DNA of 64,000 nucleotides from Burkholderia ubonensis (GTDB taxonomy: Bacteria; Pseudomonadota; Gammaproteobacteria; Burkholderiales; Burkholderiaceae): NCBI RefSeq assembly GCF_001718695.1, contig NZ_CP013420.1, positions 1,612,001 through 1,676,000 on the forward strand. Direction: 5' to 3'. The position numbers and the translations under genes are program-made. Below the pieces are notes generated by a model. That model worked only from the letters and a program-made list of their open reading frames with translations, was not told where the DNA came from and ran no database searches. Below, piece after piece: positions 26,351 through 34,101 of the stretch. Numbering within the stretch: the stretch's first letter is position 1; every line of letters starts with the position of its first letter.

Positions 26351-27217
26351 TCAACCGCCGTGCCACGCGCGCTCGAGTTCGACGAGCGTCGCCAGCGCGC
26401 CGCCCTTCAGGCTGATCACGTCCGCGCGCCGTGCGTGCGCTTCGCGCGCGTTGATGCGGATCACGTCGGCGCCGACCCGTTCGCTGATCAGCCGCACGGT
26501 CGGAATCGCCGTGCCCGCGCCGACTTCGACGACGGCCACGCGCCCGGCCCTGGCCAGCCAGTCTTCCAGCGCGCGCGCCTGCGCGTCGTAGCGCGCGCCG
26601 ATCCAGCCGGCGTCGCCGAACATCAGGATGTTCGGCCGCGCGAGGCCGCCGCAGCGCGGGCAGCGCGGCGGCTCGCCGATCAGCCGGCACGCGGCGGCGT
26701 CGACGTCGGGGACGAACGATGCCGCATCCCACGTGTCGTCCGTGCACGACCGCAGGCACTGCATCCGGTGGATCGAGCCGTGGATCTCGACGATCCGCGC
26801 CGGATCGAAGCCGGCTTTCTGGAACTGCCCGTCGACGTTGCTCGTCAGCACGAAGCCGCCGTTCGGCATCGCGTCGATCCAGCGGCGCAGGATCGCGAAT
26901 CCCGCGTGCGGGACGGTCGCCCGGTAAAGCCCGAGGCGGTGGCCGTAGAAGCCCCACGCGGGTTGCGGCCGCGCGCGGAACGCCTGCGGCGAGGCGATCT
27001 CGTGGAATTCGAAGCGCTCGTGGCGCAGCGCGGGATACGCACGCCAGAAGCCGTCCGTGCCGCGGAAGTCCGGCAGGCCGGAATCGACGCCGATGCCGGC
27101 GCCGGCCGTGACGAGCAGCGCATCGGCGCGCGCGAGCGCCTCGACGGCGGCGCCGACGCGATCAGTGGGCAGTGGGAGTGGTGCGGCGGACGCATCGAAG
27201 GAACGGGAAAGCGGCAT
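26351..27217 (-). CDS. Sir2-family NAD-dependent protein deacylase
   Basis: A 288-residue sirtuin that would remove acyl groups from lysines using NAD. The Rossmann NAD motif VTAGAGIGVDSGLPDFRG lies near residue 40, TSNVDGQFQKAG replaces the usual TQNID, and the catalytic His is in EIHGSIHRMQC. Four zinc-ligand cysteines are visible as CLRSC and CPRCGG, followed by RPNILMFGDAGW. I start at ATG 27217; a TTG at 27232 in frame would add five residues. It lies convergent to the peptidase gene. Confidence 0.9.
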   Translation of the reverse strand: MPLSRSFDASAAPLPLPTDRVGAAVEALARADALLVTAGAGIGVDSGLPDFRGTDGFWRAYPALRHERFEFHEIASPQAFRARPQPAWGFYGHRLGLYRATVPHAGFAILRRWIDAMPNGGFVLTSNVDGQFQKAGFDPARIVEIHGSIHRMQCLRSCTDDTWDAASFVPDVDAAACRLIGEPPRCPRCGGLARPNILMFGDAGWIGARYDAQARALEDWLARAGRVAVVEVGAGTAIPTVRLISERVGADVIRINAREAHARRADVISLKGGALATLVELERAWHGG

Positions 27218-27408
27218 GGCGAAGCTGGGCAAAGAATCGAACGGTAGGCGGCGGATGTCGCGCGATCATACGCCGGTTCGAGCGCGATGCTGCGGCGGCG
27301 TGGCGTGGCGTGGTGTTGCGCAGCGCAGTGCCGCGCCGAGCGCCGAGCGCGCCGCGAACCGGCCGTGGCCGCCGCACGCACGGTCGGGCACGCCGCACGG
27401 CATCGCGT

Positions 27409-27789
27409 TCAGGCTTGTGAACTCTCCTGCACGACCGGTATCGCCTCGACCGACGAGTAGACCGCCTTGCCGAGCTGCCGCGCAAGCGTCACGTCCGCGT
27501 CTGCGCCGCGCGATGCGCCGTCGATCCGCAGCACCGCATCGCAGCGCCGCAACAGCCGGTGCGCCGCCGGATACAGGAACGATTCGCTGATCGCGTCACC
27601 GATCGCCGTGGCGCCGGCCGCCGTGGCGAGCGGCAGCGACAGCCACTCGCCGATCATCGGCACGTGCCCGCGGCGATACACCGCGAGCGCGGCCTGCTCG
27701 AGCCGGCGCAGGTTGGCGGCGATGCGCGCGGGGTCGCCGTCGGTGCCGCTGCGCCACGGCCCGGCGACGAGCACCAGCAGCGGCGTCAT
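27409..27789 (-). CDS. DUF4406-like (nucleoside deoxyribosyltransferase-like fold) protein
   Basis: A 126-residue protein beginning MTPLLVLVAGPWRSGTDGDPARIAANLRRLEQAALAVYRRGHVPMIGEWL. The opening beta strand with AGP and the pattern of LY-AAHRLLRRCDAVLRIDGASRGAD-DV-LARQLGK resemble small DUF4406 / nucleoside 2-deoxyribosyltransferase-like proteins. Its start overlaps the stop of the NUDIX gene by four bases, so the two are co-translated and may act on the same nucleotide. Substrate unknown. Confidence 0.65.
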   Translation of the reverse strand: MTPLLVLVAGPWRSGTDGDPARIAANLRRLEQAALAVYRRGHVPMIGEWLSLPLATAAGATAIGDAISESFLYPAAHRLLRRCDAVLRIDGASRGADADVTLARQLGKAVYSSVEAIPVVQESSQA

Positions 27790-28385
27790 GTCGGGCGCAC
27801 GCCGGCGGTTTCCCGCAGCGCGACGTACTGCAGCAGCATGATGGTCTTCGCATCGACGATCTCGCCGCGCTCGATCGCGTCGAGCGCCGCACGCAGCGGC
27901 ATCTCGACGACCTCGAGATCCTCGCCCTCTTCCGCGACGCCGCCGCCGTCGCCGATCCGCAGCGACGCGTCGTATTCGCCGACGAAGAAATGCAGCTTCT
28001 CCGTCACCGAGCCGGGGCTCATGAACGCCTCGAACACCTTGCGCACGCCGCGCACGCGGTAGCCGGTTTCCTCTTCGGCTTCCGCGCGGATACGCGCATC
28101 GGGCGTCGCATCGTCGAGCAGGCCGGCCGCCGCTTCGAGCAGCATCCCGTCGTGGCCGTTCACGAACGCCGGCATCCGGAACTGCCGCGTGAGCAGCACG
28201 TCGCCCGTCGCCGCATTGCGCAGCAGGATGGTCGCGCCGTTGCCGCGGTCGTAGGTCTCGCGGCTCAGCCGCTGCCAGGTGCCGTCGCGGCGCAGGAAAT
28301 CGAACGTCACCTTCTTCAGCACGTACCAGTCATCGGACAGCACCGTCGTATCGACGATACGGACGCGCTCATGCGTTGCGGCCAT
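27786..28385 (-). CDS. NUDIX hydrolase, NudK-like
   Basis: A 199-residue nucleotide-sugar or ADP-ribose pyrophosphatase. ATG 28385 follows GGAGG at five bases. The body matches GDP-mannose/ADP-ribose hydrolases (VLLTRQFRMPAFVN, EAFMSPGSVTEKLHFFVGEYD). The NUDIX box reads GLLDDATPDARIRAEAEEETGY: the metal-binding EAEEE core is present, but the usual first Glu of the box is Thr and the Arg before the core is Ala, so activity or specificity could differ. Coupled to the DUF4406-like gene and divergent from the DeoR-type regulator. Confidence 0.85.
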   Translation of the reverse strand: MAATHERVRIVDTTVLSDDWYVLKKVTFDFLRRDGTWQRLSRETYDRGNGATILLRNAATGDVLLTRQFRMPAFVNGHDGMLLEAAAGLLDDATPDARIRAEAEEETGYRVRGVRKVFEAFMSPGSVTEKLHFFVGEYDASLRIGDGGGVAEEGEDLEVVEMPLRAALDAIERGEIVDAKTIMLLQYVALRETAGVRPT

Positions 28386-28432
28386 CGCGGCCTCCCCATT
28401 CGACATAGGACGGCGCCCATGGTAACGTGCAG

Positions 28433-28463
28433 TTTCGTGCAATTTCAAGATATTTCGTGCAAT
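28433..28463 (+). promoter_or_regulatory. 11-bp direct repeat, likely operator of the DeoR-type gene
   Basis: TTTCGTGCAAT occurs at 28433-28443 and again at 28453-28463, spaced exactly 20 bases (two helical turns). The second copy ends three bases before the regulator's ATG. It lies in the divergent region between the NUDIX and DeoR-type genes and is a good candidate autoregulatory site. Confidence 0.55.
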
Positions 28464-28466
28464 GCG

Positions 28467-29222
28467 ATGCTGACGACCCAACGCAAGAAAGCGATCCTCG
28501 ACGCGCTCGCCCGTGACGGCCAGGTGCTGGCCGTCGAACTGAGCGCGCAATTCGGCGTATCCGAAGACACCGTGCGGCGCGACCTGCGCGAGCTGGCCGC
28601 CGAAGGGCTGTTGCAGCGCGTGCACGGCGGCGCGCTGCCGGCGTCGCCGGCCGTCGCGCCGTTCGCGCAGCGCGAGACGCTGGAAACCGCGGAAAAGCGG
28701 CGCATCGCGCGTCGCGCCGCCCAGATGATCGCGCCGGGACAAGTCGCGATCGTCGATGGCGGCACGACGTCGGCGCTGCTCGTCAGCCAGTTGCCGGCCG
28801 ACCTGCGGGCGACGGTCGTCACGCACAGTCCGAGCGTCGCCGTCGCGCTCGTCGCGCATCCGTCGGTCGACGTGATCCTGATCGGCGGCCAGCTGTTCAA
28901 GCACTCGATCGTGACGGTCGGCGCGGCGGCGCTCGAAGGTATCTCGCGCATCCATGCCGACCTGTACTTCATGGGCGTGACGGGCGTTCATCAGGTGGCC
29001 GGGCTGACCACCGGCAATTTCGAGGAAGCAGGCATCAAGCGCGCGCTGGCGGGATGCGCGGCGGAAACGGTCGTGCTCGCGTCGTCGTCCAAGCTCAACG
29101 CGGCGTCGCCGTTCGTGATCGGCGAGCTCGCGCTCGCGCAGACGATCGTCGTCGAGGAAGCGACCGACGCCGCGCTGACGAAGCCGATCGAGGCGGCCGG
29201 CGTGACGGTCGTGCGCGCGTAG
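28467..29222 (+). CDS. DeoR/GlpR-family transcriptional regulator
   Basis: A 251-residue sugar-metabolism repressor. The N-terminal winged helix is classic (TTQRKKAILDALARDGQV, VSEDTVRRDLRELAAEGLLQRVHGGAL). The C-terminal DeoR sensor domain shows VDGGTTSALLVSQLP, PSVDVILIGGQLFKHSIVTVG, HADLYFMGVTGVH and ASSSKLNAASPFVIGELA, which bind a phosphorylated sugar. ATG 28467 gives the right N-terminus. Targets unknown; the adjacent 11-bp direct repeat is a candidate operator. Neighbours are the divergent NUDIX pair and, downstream, the chromate transporter genes, neither an obvious sugar pathway. Confidence 0.9.
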   Translation: MLTTQRKKAILDALARDGQVLAVELSAQFGVSEDTVRRDLRELAAEGLLQRVHGGALPASPAVAPFAQRETLETAEKRRIARRAAQMIAPGQVAIVDGGTTSALLVSQLPADLRATVVTHSPSVAVALVAHPSVDVILIGGQLFKHSIVTVGAAALEGISRIHADLYFMGVTGVHQVAGLTTGNFEEAGIKRALAGCAAETVVLASSSKLNAASPFVIGELALAQTIVVEEATDAALTKPIEAAGVTVVRA

Positions 29223-29327
29223 CGCGGCGGAAAGCGGGATGAGCGCCGACGGCCCCACGTCAGCGTGCCGACAGACAGCCCTTGCTACCATGGGCGACTG
29301 CCCAACCGACACGTCAGCGCCCGCCCG

Positions 29328-29927
29328 ATGCCGACCGCCCCGACCTCCGTTCCAGACGCTATCGCCCCGCCTCCGGGCATCCTCGCCTTGTTCGCCGCGT
29401 TCGCGCAGATCGGCCTGACCAGCTTTGGCGGCGGATTGAGCGGGCGCATGATGCGCGCATTCGTGCACGAGCGGCGCTGGCTCGACGAGGAGGCGTTCCT
29501 GAACGGACTCGCGTTGTCGCAGGCGTTGCCGGGCGTCAATGTGAAGAACCTCGCGATCTGGATCGGCTACCGGCTCGCCGGATGGCGCGGCGCGGTGGCC
29601 GGCTTCACCGGCGTCATCGCGCCGCCCGCCGTGCTGATCGTGCTGTTCGGCGTCGCGCTCTCTGCACTCACGCGCTTCACGCTCGCCCACGTCGCGCTCG
29701 CCGGCGCCGCGGCCGCGGCGATCGGGCTGTCGATCTCGATGGCGATCACCGCGGTGCGCCGACTGCCGCGCCGTGCGCTGCCGCTGACGGTGATGACGCT
29801 CACGTTCGTGTCGGTGGCCGTGCTGCACTGGCCGCTCGTGTGGACCGTGGTGATCGGCGGCACGCTGAGCGTCGCACTCGAATACCGTCGTGCGGCGCGC
29901 GCGACGGCCGGGGGGAGCGGCCGATGA
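29328..29927 (+). CDS. Chromate transporter, N-terminal half (short-chain ChrA)
   Basis: A 199-residue inner-membrane protein of the CHR superfamily. It contains the diagnostic FAAFAQIGLTSFGGGLSGRM segment, the helix with LDEEAFLNGLALSQALPGVNVKNLAIWIGYRLAGWRGA and several further helices. Members of the short CHR type come as pairs of half-size proteins that together form one efflux unit for chromate (and possibly sulfate). Its stop overlaps the start of the next half by ATGA. I use the ATG at 29328 as it gives the usual short N-terminus. Confidence 0.9.
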   Translation: MPTAPTSVPDAIAPPPGILALFAAFAQIGLTSFGGGLSGRMMRAFVHERRWLDEEAFLNGLALSQALPGVNVKNLAIWIGYRLAGWRGAVAGFTGVIAPPAVLIVLFGVALSALTRFTLAHVALAGAAAAAIGLSISMAITAVRRLPRRALPLTVMTLTFVSVAVLHWPLVWTVVIGGTLSVALEYRRAARATAGGSGR

Positions 29928-30460
29928 TCACGCTGTCCCGCTATGTCGCGCTGGCCGGCGTGTTCGCGCCGCTGTCGATCGCCACCATCGGCGGCGGCCA
30001 GGCGATCGTCGCCGATATCCAGCGGCAGGTCGTCGATGTTCATCACTGGATGACGGCCGCACAGTTCGTGAACGACTTCGCGATTGCGCGGATGGCGCCG
30101 GGCCCCGGCTCTCTGCTTGCAACGCTGATCGGGTGGCAGGTGGCCGGCTTCTGGGGCGCGGTGATCGCGACGCTCGCGCTGTTCGGGCCGACCGCGTTCC
30201 TCATTTACGGCGTCGCGCATCTATGGCGGCGGCACCAGGGCGCACGTTGGCAAGTCGCCCTCGAGGCCGGCCTGCGGCCGGTTGCAGCGGGGATGATTCT
30301 GGCGTCGGCCTGGGTGCTGCTGCAGGCGCTCGACGGCGGGTGGCCGGCCCGCGCGATCGCGCTTGCGTCGACTGCATGCGTGATGCTCACGCGCGTTCAT
30401 GCGGTGCTGCTGATCGTCGTCGGGGCGTTGTTGCTGGTCGTCATGCATGCGATCGGCTGA
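29924..30460 (+). CDS. Chromate transporter, C-terminal half (short-chain ChrA)
   Basis: A 178-residue membrane protein homologous to its neighbour and forming the second half of a split CHR transporter. Key segments are FAPLSIATIGGGQAIVADIQRQVV, MTAAQFVNDFAIARMAPGPGSLLATLIGWQVAGFWGA and several hydrophobic helices. The four-base overlap with the upstream half means strict co-translation. Metal resistance or another anion could be the substrate; chromate is the family assignment. Confidence 0.9.
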   Translation: MITLSRYVALAGVFAPLSIATIGGGQAIVADIQRQVVDVHHWMTAAQFVNDFAIARMAPGPGSLLATLIGWQVAGFWGAVIATLALFGPTAFLIYGVAHLWRRHQGARWQVALEAGLRPVAAGMILASAWVLLQALDGGWPARAIALASTACVMLTRVHAVLLIVVGALLLVVMHAIG

Positions 30461-30798
30461 CGTCGGCGACCGCGCCGCGAGCCGTCGGCGCACCGCGCGA
30501 TATTGGATGACGAACGGGGATTTGCGACTTGGCGAGACGCGCGTCGCTAGGGGTCGAAGCCTTGCAGCGCCCCCGTCGAGAATAAGATGGACATCGGCCA
30601 CGAAGCGCGTATGATCAATTCATCCGAGCGCGCGTCACGTCCCAGATCGCTCGTCCCGCCCTCTGCCCTCTTGCTGCGTTGCGCCGTCATCCGCACGCAT
30701 CGTTTTCTTTTCACCCCCACCCGTCGCGCCGCGTAGCGGTGATACCGGTCGGTTGCGTTCGTCCGTGCGATTTGTCGCGACGAACAGAGGAGTTCCTC
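30461..30798 (+). other. Intergenic region before the small-gene cluster
   Basis: 338 bases after the chromate transporter. It contains a sigma-70-like promoter (see separate entry) and no gene I can support. The region marks the change to lower-GC, accessory-looking sequence. Confidence 0.4.
30588..30615 (+). promoter_or_regulatory. Candidate promoter of the small-gene cluster
   Basis: TGGACA (30588-30593) and TATGAT (30610-30615), spacing 16, about 185 bases upstream of the first small gene at 30799. Confidence 0.4.
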
Positions 30799-31074
30799 AT
30801 GAGCATGCATCTGTATCGTGGCTTCGAAATTTACCCGCTGATCTACCCGCACGTTCCGTCGCGGAACGGCAGTGCGCACAACTACGACGGCGGCTTCGAC
30901 GCGGCCGTGAAGATCTGCCTGCGCGGCACCATCGACACGCTGACCCGCAGCGAGACGTTCCGGTTGGCCAGCAAGACGCCGTTCGAATCGGCGGGCGATG
31001 CGCGGCGGGCGTCGGTGCTGTACGCAGAGCAGGTCATCGATGGCAATCGCGGCGAGCAGCCGCTGTTCGCGTAG
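30799..31074 (+). CDS. Hypothetical protein, 91 residues
   Basis: Begins MSMHLYRGFEIYPLIYPHVPS after a good AGAGGAG ribosome site. It reads as a small soluble protein (NYDGGFDAAVKICLRGTIDTLTRSETF, then AGDARRASVLYAEQVIDGN). No signal peptide, membrane segment or recognised domain. First gene of a cluster of small frames that includes rpsU. Probably a lineage-restricted conserved hypothetical. Confidence 0.65.
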   Translation: MSMHLYRGFEIYPLIYPHVPSRNGSAHNYDGGFDAAVKICLRGTIDTLTRSETFRLASKTPFESAGDARRASVLYAEQVIDGNRGEQPLFA

Positions 31075-31141
31075 TTCCACCGATTCCACCGATGCATGTC
31101 GACGCGGCCGGCGACAGTCGGCTGGCGATTCGGAGCGCGAA

Positions 31142-31351
31142 ATGATCATCGACGAATTGCTCGGCCTGATCGAGCGACACGAGATTTCCCCGACCGACGC
31201 TGTCCCGCAACACCGGCTTGCCGGATCCGCGTTGCGCCATCAACCCGAGTTGCAAATGTTCGCTGCCGTGCGCGCACTGTCGATCGGCGCCGGATATTCC
31301 GAGTTCGAGTCCGACGGGATAGCGAGCGCCGTCATGACGCGACTCGGCTAG
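31142..31351 (+). CDS. Hypothetical protein, 69 residues
   Basis: MIIDELLGLIERHEISPTDAV from the ATG at 31142, preceded by GGAG at about 7 bases. Soluble, Ala/Glu-rich, no recognisable motif. It lies between the first small hypothetical gene and rpsU in the same direction. Coding status is supported by the ribosome site and the position in a tight cluster, but not by recognised homology. Confidence 0.5.
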   Translation: MIIDELLGLIERHEISPTDAVPQHRLAGSALRHQPELQMFAAVRALSIGAGYSEFESDGIASAVMTRLG

Positions 31352-31384
31352 CTTCCCACCACACGCTTTTAGAACAGGATCTGC

Positions 31385-31597
31385 ATGACGACCATCATCC
31401 TCAAGCCCGACGAACCAGTCGAGGTCGCGCTGCGCCGCTTCCGGCGAAACATCGAGAAAACCGGACTCATCCGCGAGTTGCGCAGCCGCACCGGGTATGA
31501 GAAACCGACCACCGAGCGCAAACGCAAGAAAGCGAGCGCCGTGTCGAGACAGCGACTCCGCGCGAAGCGCATGCTGCCGCCGCGGAAGCTGTACTAG
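31385..31597 (+). CDS. rpsU: 30S ribosomal protein bS21 paralogue
   Basis: 70 residues, with the S21 hallmark [38 protein letters not shown] followed by a basic tail ending [10 protein letters not shown]21 sits on the small-subunit platform near the anti-Shine-Dalgarno and helps initiation. It is not in the usual rpsU-dnaG-rpoD context, but next to small unknown genes, so it is probably one of several S21 paralogues, which Burkholderia carry; a condition-specific ribosome role is inference. Confidence 0.95.
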   Translation: MTTIILKPDEPVEVALRRFRRNIEKTGLIRELRSRTGYEKPTTERKRKKASAVSRQRLRAKRMLPPRKLY

Positions 31598-31607
31598 GGC
31601 GCGAGTC

Positions 31608-31811
31608 GTGTACGAGCCGCCCGTCGAAGTGCGTCCGTTCTTTCCATTGACGAAATGCGAAGTCGACTTCGATCGACAGAACGATGCGATCACGCTGTTG
31701 CCGAGCTTCTACGCGTTCGGCTGCGAGTACACCAGCCGCGGCCTGCGGATCGGTCGCGACGACGCGTTCAAATTGATCGCCGCGATCGAAAAGGCGCTGA
31801 GCGTCGATTAG
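31608..31811 (+). CDS. Hypothetical protein, 67 residues
   Basis: Reads VYEPPVEVRPFFPLTKCEVDFDRQNDAITLLPSFYAFGCEY from a GTG at 31608, ten bases after the rpsU stop. Ends FKLIAAIEKALSVD. It looks like a small alpha/beta protein; no domain recognised. Proximity suggests co-transcription with rpsU. A longer frame from 31497 would overlap rpsU entirely and is less likely. Confidence 0.5.
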   Translation: MYEPPVEVRPFFPLTKCEVDFDRQNDAITLLPSFYAFGCEYTSRGLRIGRDDAFKLIAAIEKALSVD

Positions 31812-31879
31812 CGGAGCGCGCGGTTGGACGCATCGGTCTCCGACCGGCGCTTTCGCACCGGACGGACCGAACGGTTCGT

Positions 31880-32224
31880 TCACGCGAAGACGAAATACTT
31901 GCGCACAGTCTCCACCACTTCCCAGGTCCCTTTCATGCCGGGTTCAATCACGAACACATCGCCGGCTTTCAGGTGCACCGGCTCCTCGCCTTCCGGCGTG
32001 ATGATGCAGTAGCCGTCGAGGAAGTGGCAGAACTCCCATTTCTCGTAGTTCACCTCGAACTTGCCCGGGGTGCAGATCCACGTGCCCATGATCTTGCTGC
32101 CGTCCTTGGAGACGTAAGCGTTGAGGTTCACGGTGTGCGGATCGCCGCCGATGCGCTTCCACTTGGTCGCGTCAAGGACCGGCGTCGGGCAGGTTTCGCG
32201 CAAAACGGTGATGAAATCGGACAT
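31880..32224 (-). CDS. Small cupin-domain protein (DUF861/EutQ-like)
   Basis: A 114-residue single-domain cupin. The two cupin motifs are recognisable: the first region GTWICTPGKFEVNYEKWEFCHFLDGYCIITPEG, where the usual His-rich metal site is partly replaced, and the second GDVFVIEPGMKGTWEVVETVRKYFVF. Proteins of this type often act as small-molecule-binding or ureidoglycolate-like enzymes; the ligand is unknown here. It is transcribed leftward, opposite to the rpsU cluster. Confidence 0.85.
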   Translation of the reverse strand: MSDFITVLRETCPTPVLDATKWKRIGGDPHTVNLNAYVSKDGSKIMGTWICTPGKFEVNYEKWEFCHFLDGYCIITPEGEEPVHLKAGDVFVIEPGMKGTWEVVETVRKYFVFA

Positions 32225-32544
32225 GTCAGCTCCTGAAGAACGAACGGATGAGAGGACTGTCACGTTAGTTCGAATGGTCGCGCACGGCTTGTGTCGTTCC
32301 GACATCGAGTCGTTCATTTTCGACATGGGCGGGCGGAGGGGTGGCGAGTGCGTTTTGGGAGCCGCGTCGCTTCGAGGCACGCGTCAGGCTCGTCGTCGAT
32401 GATCATTCCGGTGCTGTTCGACCTGTGCGCGAGCGGCGCTAGGTCATAGACGGCGGCGGCAACGAGCATCACACTCGATCGCGCCGATTGTCTTGCACAC
32501 CGGACTGGGCCCATCGTCGCCCCGATGGGCAGCAAACCTGTCGC
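32225..32544. other. Intergenic region, nothing recognised
   Basis: 320 bases between the cupin gene and the immunity-like gene. An open frame on the minus strand (32314-32535) has no ribosome site or recognisable sequence. I see no RNA or repeat. Confidence 0.4.
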
Positions 32545-33627
32545 TCAACTCGCGTGATGGGGCTGCGGGTCCGCGTAATGCCAGATGACCATTCCCCACG
32601 TCGTGCGCTGCGGCCCCGGCATCGGCGCTCCGGCTTCGACGTGAACCGAATCCTTGACAGCCGGACTTTGCCAGTAACCTCTGCGCGGACAAGGCTCCCC
32701 GGGCAGGGCCCGGAGCCTCGGTTGCACGACAGGCGTCGGGAAATAAGTCGCCTCTTCCGCCGGAATGCTGCCGTCCCGGTAACGCTTGTCTTCCCACAGC
32801 AGCCGCCAGGCCACCGCATGTTCGTCGTTGGTGCCTTCCAGCAAGTAGGTGTGGGCGATACTGCCTTTCAGGAAGTAACTCGGGCAACCGACCTTGCCGG
32901 CCGGAAACCATGGCTCCCAGATACCCTCGACTGGAATCTCCTCGCCGCTGTGAATCTCCCCGGCCGCGGATTCGTTCTTCGGCGGGCACGGAGGAAGGTC
33001 GGCGGGATAGCTGCGACCGGGCGGCCAATATCGCCATGCTGGAAACAACGGGTCCTGGAACAACGACTCATACGTCCAGTGCTTGAACACACGAGTACCG
33101 CCGTCGGCACGCTTGCCATAGCTGAGGTATTCGGAAAAATCGAGTCCGACAGTGCACTTGAGCGCCTGACAGCTCAACTCTTCAATCCACGCCCCTTCCG
33201 CATACCCAGTTGCGTATTCGAAATCCGAAAATCTCGAGTCCCTCACGCCAAGTGCGTGGAAAAACGGGTCATACGTTCGACCAACCTCGTGCGCACTCCG
33301 CCCGAGCAAAAGCTCACCACCTTTTTCGCTCCCCGTTATGAGCGCATCGTAAGCCGATCGCTTGTCGGCACCTTGTCGCAGTGTCTCAATGCCTTGATCC
33401 ATCCTTATCAACGCGCTCAGGAAATCGTTGACATACGCTGCCTCCAATTCCTGTTGATTCGGGCGCGGCGTGTCCAACTGCCTGGCGTACGCGTGAAGGA
33501 AATCCCTGAACAGATCAACTGCATGATCGAGGAACGTAACACTCGTCCATTTCTTGAGGAGGTGAAACGCTTTGGCGCGCGCATCGGACTCCTGCTCTGG
33601 AGTCATGGTGAGAGTATTCAGCATCAT
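32545..33627 (-). CDS. Orphan immunity protein, Imm71/Imm72-like
   Basis: A 360-residue soluble protein. The N-terminal half is helical (AKAFHLLKKWTSVTFLDHAVDLFRDFLHAYARQ). The C-terminal half shows a Trp/Pro/Gly-rich pattern, GEEIPVEGIWEPWFPAGKVGCPSYFLKG and AYLLEGTNDEH-like WRLLWEDKRYRDG-IPAEEATYFP, that I associate with the large Imm71/Imm72 immunity families of Burkholderia polymorphic (type VI or CDI-type) toxins. No toxin or vgrG/rhs gene is next to it, so it would be an orphan giving protection against non-self effectors. GC is visibly lower than neighbours, consistent with transfer. Family call is moderate. Confidence 0.6.
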   Translation of the reverse strand: MMLNTLTMTPEQESDARAKAFHLLKKWTSVTFLDHAVDLFRDFLHAYARQLDTPRPNQQELEAAYVNDFLSALIRMDQGIETLRQGADKRSAYDALITGSEKGGELLLGRSAHEVGRTYDPFFHALGVRDSRFSDFEYATGYAEGAWIEELSCQALKCTVGLDFSEYLSYGKRADGGTRVFKHWTYESLFQDPLFPAWRYWPPGRSYPADLPPCPPKNESAAGEIHSGEEIPVEGIWEPWFPAGKVGCPSYFLKGSIAHTYLLEGTNDEHAVAWRLLWEDKRYRDGSIPAEEATYFPTPVVQPRLRALPGEPCPRRGYWQSPAVKDSVHVEAGAPMPGPQRTTWGMVIWHYADPQPHHAS

Positions 33628-33853
33628 TGGTTCTGTTCTTCAGTCGATTGTTTTCCGACAACGGCAGTGGTTCGCCGCGCATAGCCTTCCTGTCTGATCT
33701 TGGCCGATCATTTCCGCTCTGCCGGGAAGAGTACTCGCCACGTCCGTCGAGCCGTTGATATTGGGCACCGATGCTGCGCAGCGCCACGAAAATGCGCAGT
33801 TCGCGTGAATGGCACATTCCGCAAACCGCTCGGAGACTCGCCCCACCACCCCC

Positions 33854-33883
33854 TTGCCATCCCCACCCAACCCCCTGTACAAT
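33854..33883 (+). promoter_or_regulatory. Promoter of tRNA-Gly
   Basis: TTGCCA (33854-33859) and TACAAT (33878-33883) with an 18-base spacer; transcription would start about four bases before the tRNA. Confidence 0.6.
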
Positions 33884-33893
33884 TGCGCGTTCT

Positions 33894-33968
33894 GCGGGCG
33901 TCGTATAATGGCCATTACCTCAGCTTCCCAAGCTGATGACGTGGGTTCGATTCCCATCGCCCGCTCCA
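33894..33968 (+). tRNA. tRNA-Gly (anticodon CCC)
   Basis: Folds as a complete cloverleaf: acceptor GCGGGCG pairs with CGCCCGC (33958-33964), the anticodon stem TCAGC/GCTGA encloses loop TTCCCAA, so the anticodon is CCC, and the T-arm is GTGGG-TTCGATT-CCCAT. CCA is encoded (33966-33968). It reads GGG codons. A terminator hairpin follows at once. Confidence 0.95.
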
Positions 33969-33997
33969 CTTTCCGGCTGCATCGCAGCCTGCGCGTC

Positions 33998-34024
33998 AGC
34001 CGCCTCGTCGAAGGCGGCTTTTTT
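33998..34024 (+). terminator. Terminator after tRNA-Gly
   Basis: AGCCGCC (33998-34004) pairs with GGCGGCT (34013-34019), followed by six T (34019-34024). Confidence 0.88.
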
Positions 34025-34101
34025 GTACCATGTGCCCGTTCATCCGGCGCACCGCTACGCGTAACGGCCTCGCGCCCGAACCGAGCCTTTCTCTGTCACC
34101 G

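Noticed and set aside
32314..32535. Minus-strand 73-codon frame between the cupin and immunity genes
   Set aside because: No ribosome site, no recognisable sequence and GC-rich composition; treated as non-coding spacer.
30461..33968. tRNA-integrated genomic island ending at tRNA-Gly
   Set aside because: The accessory-looking genes lie on the 5' side of the tRNA, no integrase is present and I found no repeated copy of the tRNA 3' end. The unusual stretch may be transferred DNA but not a classical tRNA-site island.
33640..33969. Minus-strand frame containing [16 protein letters not shown]
   Set aside because: This is the well-known false protein produced by reading the antisense strand of a tRNA-Gly gene; it overlaps 33894-33968 entirely in its first third.
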